From: CAZEJS01 sp964512645
GTDB taxonomy: Bacteria > Actinomycetota > Geothermincolia > Fen-727 > Anoxymicrobiaceae
Direction: 5' to 3'
Assembly: GCA_964512645.1 (NCBI GenBank)
Contig: CAZEJS010000001.1
Location: 1 to 64,000 of the forward strand
DNA: 64,000 nucleotides
Below the pieces are notes generated by a model that was not told the DNA's origin, made no database searches, and was given only the letters and a program-made list of their open reading frames with translations. Positions 61,907 to 64,000 of the stretch are shown piece by piece. Position numbers and translations under genes: made by a program. How positions within the stretch are numbered: position 1 is the first letter of the stretch; each line of letters begins with the position of its first letter.

Positions 61907-63445
61907 ATGAACGTCGAAAAAACACCCGGCCCGATGGCGACAAGCGCGGTACTGGCATGCCTAGGGGTGGCTTCGGGTCTCCTCTACTGGACGCTGATCT
62001 CGATATCTCTGGACCCCGCGCTGGGCATTGTCCACGGAATGCGGGACGCGACCTGCACTGGCCCGCTCACCTGGCCGGCCAGCTTTCTCCGCGTCACCGG
62101 CACCGGGCCGGAGATGGCCCAGGCTGCCTATATCATTCTGATCGTCCTGCTGTCCGGCCTCTGGTACGCCGGCATCCACATCGTGAAGCGCGAGCGAGGC
62201 CACGCGGCCACGGCGGTGATCGCCTGCGGCTTCGCGGTCTTCGCTACGCTGCTGGTGCTGGCCCCGGTCTTCCAGTCGTCCGACATCTTCAACTACGTGT
62301 TCGGAGGCCGGGCGATGTCGGTCTACCGCTCCAACCCCTATACGCTCCTCCCGTCCATGCGACCGCACGACCCGTTCTACGGGTTGATCGCCTGGAAAGA
62401 CGCCGCAAGCGTCTACGGCCCTATTTTCAGTTACCTCTCCTGCCTGCTCACCAGGATCGCCGGGAACAGCGTCACCGCCAACGTCATCTGTTTCAAGGTT
62501 ATGGCGGCGCTGTCCTACGCGGCGTGTCTGCCCCTGGTCTACCACCTGGCGCGCAGGGTCTCTCCCGGACGTGAGAACCAGGCGCTGATGCTCGGCGCCT
62601 GGTGCCCGCTCCTGCTGCTGCACATCCCCGGGGGAGCGCACAACGACATGTTGGCAGTCACGCTGGTCCTCGGGGGCTACCTGCTGTACCGGAAAGGCCA
62701 CCTGCTGTGGGGCCTGGCGCTGGTGGCGCTGGCGCTGGACGTGAAGCTGACCGCGGGGCTCGCCCTGGTGCCGCTTCTCGTCCTGTACATCAGGGACAGG
62801 TGCGGCGTCCCGCTGAATAGACTGGCGCTCGGAAGCCTCACCTGCGCCGCGGCCGTCGCCGTCCCGTACGCGGGCCTGTGGCGGGGGAGCCGCACCTTCG
62901 AGAGCACCGGGAAGGTGGCTTCGCTGTACTCCGCCTCGTCTGTTCCCGACCTCTTCAGGCAGCCCCTGGAACGCCTGCTCACCGCGAAAGGCGTCTCCCC
63001 GGCGACGGCCGACACCATCGCGAGGGGCTCGATTCGCCTGGTCTTCCTCGTGGTCTTTCTCGTCGGAGCGTTCGTCCTGCTCCGCCGGGTCACCGACTTC
63101 GGCTCCATGGCCCGCGCCGCCGCCGCGCTGGCCCTGCTGTGGCTCCTCACATCGACTTACGTCCTTCCGTGGTACGCGACCCTCGGGGTAATGCTGGTGT
63201 CCTTCTCCGCCTGGAACCTCACCACCGTCATGACGCTCGGCGCGGCGACGGTACTGCTGCTGTACAGGTTGCCGCTCAGCGGCGAACCCGGCGGTGGCGC
63301 GACACTCTATATCGCGCTCCCGCTCCTGCTGATTGCCGCGGGCTGGGCCCTGCTGGGCGCATTGACGCGCGCGACGCGCGCGCGAAGCGCCTTCAACGGT
63401 ACCGATGGCCGGAGAATCGCCCCCTCCGCGCCGGGTGGCGGGTGA
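61907..63445 (+). CDS. GT-C-type polyprenol-phosphate glycosyltransferase
   Basis: The 512-residue polytopic membrane protein has about 11-13 hydrophobic helices. It carries a motif found in MptA/MptB-type alpha-mannosyltransferases and GT87 proteins: SSDIFNYVFGGRAMSVYRSNPY in an early loop. There the aspartate is the expected catalytic base. It probably transfers mannose or a related sugar from polyprenyl phosphate to a cell-envelope glycan or lipid. The ATG at 61907 lacks a clear ribosome site, so 61934 is an alternative. It diverges from the T-box operon. Confidence 0.75.
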   Translation: MNVEKTPGPMATSAVLACLGVASGLLYWTLISISLDPALGIVHGMRDATCTGPLTWPASFLRVTGTGPEMAQAAYIILIVLLSGLWYAGIHIVKRERGHAATAVIACGFAVFATLLVLAPVFQSSDIFNYVFGGRAMSVYRSNPYTLLPSMRPHDPFYGLIAWKDAASVYGPIFSYLSCLLTRIAGNSVTANVICFKVMAALSYAACLPLVYHLARRVSPGRENQALMLGAWCPLLLLHIPGGAHNDMLAVTLVLGGYLLYRKGHLLWGLALVALALDVKLTAGLALVPLLVLYIRDRCGVPLNRLALGSLTCAAAVAVPYAGLWRGSRTFESTGKVASLYSASSVPDLFRQPLERLLTAKGVSPATADTIARGSIRLVFLVVFLVGAFVLLRRVTDFGSMARAAAALALLWLLTSTYVLPWYATLGVMLVSFSAWNLTTVMTLGAATVLLLYRLPLSGEPGGGATLYIALPLLLIAAGWALLGALTRATRARSAFNGTDGRRIAPSAPGGG

Positions 63446-63472
63446 CACGCGCGGGCCGCAATCAGATATGAT
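63443..63472 (+). promoter_or_regulatory. Weak promoter of the iron alcohol dehydrogenase gene
   Basis: TGACAC (63443-63448), an 18-base spacer and TATGAT (63467-63472) lie 48 bases before the start codon, in a short AT-rich patch. The -35 is poor, the -10 good. Confidence 0.4.
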
Positions 63473-63519
63473 AACTGGGCGCCTGGTCGAACCCGGGGAA
63501 TATGCAAGGAGGGCCGGTC

Positions 63520-64000
63520 ATGGGAATGGTCGAGTGGTTCGAGTTCCAGATTCCGGGAAAGGTGATCTGCGCGGAACACTGCGTCGACAGCATCGGCACG
63601 GAACTCGAGAAGGTCGGAGCGTCGAAGGTGCTCATCGTCACCGACCGGGGGGTCGAGGACGCCGGCCTCTGCGAAACGGTCAAAGAGGGGCTCGAGAGCG
63701 GGACGGCTCAGCTCGTCGGCACTTTCGCGGATGTGCCCCCGAACTCCGAGATTAAGGTGGTCCAGAACTGCTATGAGACCGCGAAGGAAGCGGGCGCGGA
63801 CGCGCTCGTCTCGGTGGGCGGCGGCAGCGTCATCGACACCGCCAAGGGGACGACCATACTGATGGTCGAGGGCGGAGACCTGCTCGACCACCAGAGCGCG
63901 GTTTACACGCCGTCGGGCCCGATGCCGCCGCACATCGCGGTGCCGACAACGGCGGGAACCGGTTCTGAATCGACGTTCGCCGCGGTCATCGCCGACCACG
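63520..64000 (+). CDS. Iron-containing alcohol dehydrogenase (partial)
   Basis: The first 160 residues of a group III iron-dependent alcohol dehydrogenase run off the window. It has the NAD-binding VGGGSVIDTAK motif and PTTAGTGSE. The AAGGAGGG ribosome site (63506-63513) is 6 bases before the ATG. It could reduce acetaldehyde to ethanol or act on butanol or 1,3-propanediol. The metal ligands lie beyond the window. Confidence 0.88.
   Translation, partial: MGMVEWFEFQIPGKVICAEHCVDSIGTELEKVGASKVLIVTDRGVEDAGLCETVKEGLESGTAQLVGTFADVPPNSEIKVVQNCYETAKEAGADALVSVGGGSVIDTAKGTTILMVEGGDLLDHQSAVYTPSGPMPPHIAVPTTAGTGSESTFAAVIADH

Noticed and set aside
62677..63150. Minus-strand ORF within the glycosyltransferase gene
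   Set aside because: Antisense shadow with Ser/Arg-rich composition; the plus strand encodes a convincing polytopic membrane enzyme.
1..64000. CRISPR arrays, insertion sequences, rRNA genes
   Set aside because: No regularly spaced repeats, transposase ORFs or rRNA sequences were seen on either strand.

Overview
The window is a high-GC bacterial chromosome segment. The gene content points to an anaerobe with the bacterial (tetrahydrofolate) Wood-Ljungdahl pathway: selenocysteine formate dehydrogenase, Fhs, FchA, FolD, MetF/MetV, a methyltransferase, CFeSP, CODH and acetyl-CoA synthase are all here. The GC content, the repeats in the surface protein and the overall mix suggest a deep-branching uncultivated actinobacterial-type lineage, but that placement is inference and would need marker genes or a tree.

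Layout. 1-420: lower-GC DNA without a credible gene, ending exactly at the 3' part of a tRNA-Glu(CTC). This is probably one end of an integrated element or a tRNA relic. 544-6000: a repeat-rich exported protein, a stand-alone 2-oxoacid-dehydrogenase acyltransferase domain, a membrane protein and a fumarylacetoacetase-fold enzyme. 6239-23866 (minus strand): one nearly unbroken operon for branched-chain amino acids and serine, with two LeuCD isomerase pairs, two beta-decarboxylating dehydrogenases of different active-site type, and both isopropylmalate and citramalate synthases. 24005-25594: a membrane-anchored propeller-like protein and solitary gcvH. 25739-31689 (minus): gatCAB, ligA and lepB housekeeping genes. 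31758-39425: a UPF0280 gene, then a plus-strand operon of a NuoE/NuoF-type NADH module, a Sec-containing formate dehydrogenase (in-frame TGA at 36366 with a SECIS hairpin) and an MvhD-iron-sulfur fusion. 39602-57092 (minus): the Wood-Ljungdahl operon fhs-raco-cooC-fchA-folD-acsD-cooS-acsB-acsC-metV-metF-(core MetE)-lipA-acsE. 57565-64000: lpd, an alpha/beta hydrolase, a T-box-controlled homocysteine-forming pair, a GT-C-type glycosyltransferase and the start of an iron alcohol dehydrogenase.

How the genes fit together. CO2 is reduced to formate by the NADH-linked selenoenzyme, activated by Fhs, and taken to methyl-THF by FchA/FolD/MetFV. The methyl goes by the MeTr to the corrinoid protein AcsCD and is joined to CO by CooS/AcsB; RACo and CooC maintain the cofactors. 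A methionine branch appears to hang off the same methyl pool. A core-MetE protein with an intact zinc site sits inside the acs operon. A homocysteine synthase pair (DUF39 plus NIL-ferredoxin) nearby is under a T-box whose specifier reads AUG. gcvH, lipA and lpd are present without gcvP or gcvT in the window.

The most interesting regulatory signals are the methionine T-box, a structured fhs leader that ends in an intrinsic terminator just before the start codon, and the bacterial SECIS in fdhA.
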